DNA from: an uncultured Oscillospiraceae bacterium | Lineage (GTDB): Bacteria; Bacillota_A; Clostridia; Oscillospirales; Oscillospiraceae | Assembly (NCBI GenBank): GCA_934635515.1 | Contig: CAKTZK010000084.1 | Coordinates: 1-6,077 of the forward strand | Direction: 5' to 3' | DNA: 6,077 nt | Shown: one piece after another, positions 5,382 to 6,077 of the stretch | Numbering within the stretch: position 1 is the stretch's first letter | How the letters are laid out: the number at the start of each line of letters is the position of its first letter | Made by a program: the position numbers and the translations under genes | The notes under the pieces: generated by a model | What the model was told of the DNA's origin: nothing | The model's input: the letters and a program-made list of their open reading frames with translations, nothing else | The model's database searches: none

Positions 5382-5405
5382 GTCAGTCTGCGGACTGGCT
5401 TTTTT
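5382..5405 (+). terminator. Terminator-like hairpin just upstream of the parB-like gene
   Basis: GTCAGTC (5382-5388), loop TGCG, GACTGGC (5393-5399) form a 7-bp stem with one G-U pair, followed directly by TTTTTT (5400-5405). It ends 25 bases before the parB-like ATG, too close to belong simply to an unseen upstream gene. It could attenuate read-through into the operon or end transcription coming from the left. Confidence 0.55.
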
Positions 5406-5430
5406 CATGCCACGAAAAGGAGGTTTGCAA

Positions 5431-6077
5431 ATGGCAGATGATAAGAAAAATATTCCCGAGGCAGCCCCACCCGCCGAGGCTCCCGCTCCCACGGTAGAAA
5501 ATGTAGCCGTGCCGGAGCAGCCCGCTCCCGAGCCTGTGCTGACCGACGCAGAGGCGGTCATGCTGGAGCATGAGGGGCAGGCGGCGCTCTTTGAAATGGG
5601 CGAGGCCGTACCTGATCCCGCTGACGCTGTTACCCACGCCGAGGTGGAGGAGCCTGCCGCTCCCGAAGTCCCCAAGGCTGAAAAGGAACAGGAGCAGCCG
5701 CCCGCTCCCGGCAAGGATGCCCCCGCCCCGGCACATTCCGGCAAGGTGGTGGATTTTGCCGCTGTCCGGGACGAGGCGGCCAAGGAGGAGAAAAAGGCGG
5801 TCAAGCAGAAGCCGCCCACCGAAAAGGACAAGGCTGCCAAGCCCGGCAGAGGCCGTCCGCCCAAGGATGGTAAGGCCGCTCCCGATAAGTCCAAGCCGCC
5901 CAAACCTCGGGACAAAAAGTCCCAAAGCAAGCCCACCCCGGAGAAGCCTGCCGTGGATAAGGGCGGCGCTCCCGCTGGTGCGGAGGTCACGCCGGAGCCG
6001 TCTGCGCCCCGTGACGCCACCCGTGCCGAAAAAGAGGAGATCGTCTATCTCAACCTGTCTGACCTGCACCCGTTCAA
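5431..6077 (+). CDS. ParB-like partition protein of an integrative conjugative element, N-terminal part
   Basis: The first 215 codons of a gene cut by the right edge; no stop is reached. ATG 5431 follows AAAAGGAGG (5415-5423) with a 7-base spacer. Residues 1-200 are low-complexity and very likely disordered, rich in Ala, Pro, Lys and Glu. They include an AT-hook-like PGRGRPPK at 138-145 within a lysine/proline-rich basic tract (about 115-170). From about residue 202 (EEIVYLNLSDLHPF) the sequence matches the opening strand of a ParB/Spo0J N-terminal nuclease-like domain, which in this family continues with an arginine-containing CTP/phosphate-binding motif beyond the window. Such long-tailed ParB-like proteins are frequent in conjugative elements of gut Clostridia. 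The expected role is stabilising or organising the excised element. G+C-rich codon use contrasts with the AT-rich genes to its left. Confidence 0.8.
   Translation, partial: MADDKKNIPEAAPPAEAPAPTVENVAVPEQPAPEPVLTDAEAVMLEHEGQAALFEMGEAVPDPADAVTHAEVEEPAAPEVPKAEKEQEQPPAPGKDAPAPAHSGKVVDFAAVRDEAAKEEKKAVKQKPPTEKDKAAKPGRGRPPKDGKAAPDKSKPPKPRDKKSQSKPTPEKPAVDKGGAPAGAEVTPEPSAPRDATRAEKEEIVYLNLSDLHPF

Noticed and set aside
5319..6069. Two minus-strand open frames of 228-233 codons opposite the parB-like gene
   Set aside because: They are Ala/Ser/Gly/Leu-rich shadows of the plus-strand gene, which has a ribosome site and a recognisable ParB domain start.

Overview
The window looks like a chromosome-to-mobile-element boundary in a gut Clostridia bacterium, most likely an Oscillospiraceae/Ruminococcaceae relative. 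This rests on G+C-rich coding, a DUF421/YetF protein of the type common in that group, a palindromic dispersed repeat I associate with those genomes, and a Gram-positive surface protein with a variant sortase signal. No database search was possible, so taxonomy and family names come from recognising motifs.

Bases 1-805 hold a fragment of a sensor histidine kinase catalytic domain (minus strand, running off the left edge). It runs head-on into a DUF421 membrane protein gene (plus strand) that has no credible start. The two homologies meet near base 140-150, so this is a rearrangement or assembly junction. Bases 817-924 hold an imperfect palindromic repeat and a 15-bp perfect hairpin that can terminate both convergent genes. 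Bases 994-2934 (minus) encode a secreted von Willebrand factor A / MucBP-like cell-wall protein.

The approximately 380-base leader of that surface gene (2935-3313) is the most interesting part of the window. It has a near-consensus promoter and a well-placed ribosome site that starts a 67-codon leader ORF. Eight tandem pentanucleotide units sit inside the ORF's first 18 codons, and a strong intrinsic terminator lies within the ORF's second half. The current repeat number keeps the ORF open through the terminator. One unit more stops translation at a TAG just after the repeats; one unit fewer stops it at a TAA in the first codons of the terminator stem. The arrangement suggests a phase-variable, translation-controlled attenuator.

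At 3529-3751 (minus) a near-consensus promoter, a degenerate 5' region, the clean 3' three quarters of a tRNA-Ala(GGC) and its terminator follow one another. The most economical reading is an attachment-site scar of an integrated element, though a decayed tRNA gene is also possible. To its right, 3793-5180 is visibly AT-rich and carries three minus-strand genes: a 53-codon small ORF, a 227-residue protein resembling TIGR04255, and a 172-residue single-pass membrane coiled-coil protein overlapping it by 26 bases. From 5431 the sequence becomes G+C-rich again with the start of a ParB-like protein of the type found in Clostridia integrative conjugative elements, cut by the right edge. The AT-rich genes therefore look like cargo between the element end and its backbone.
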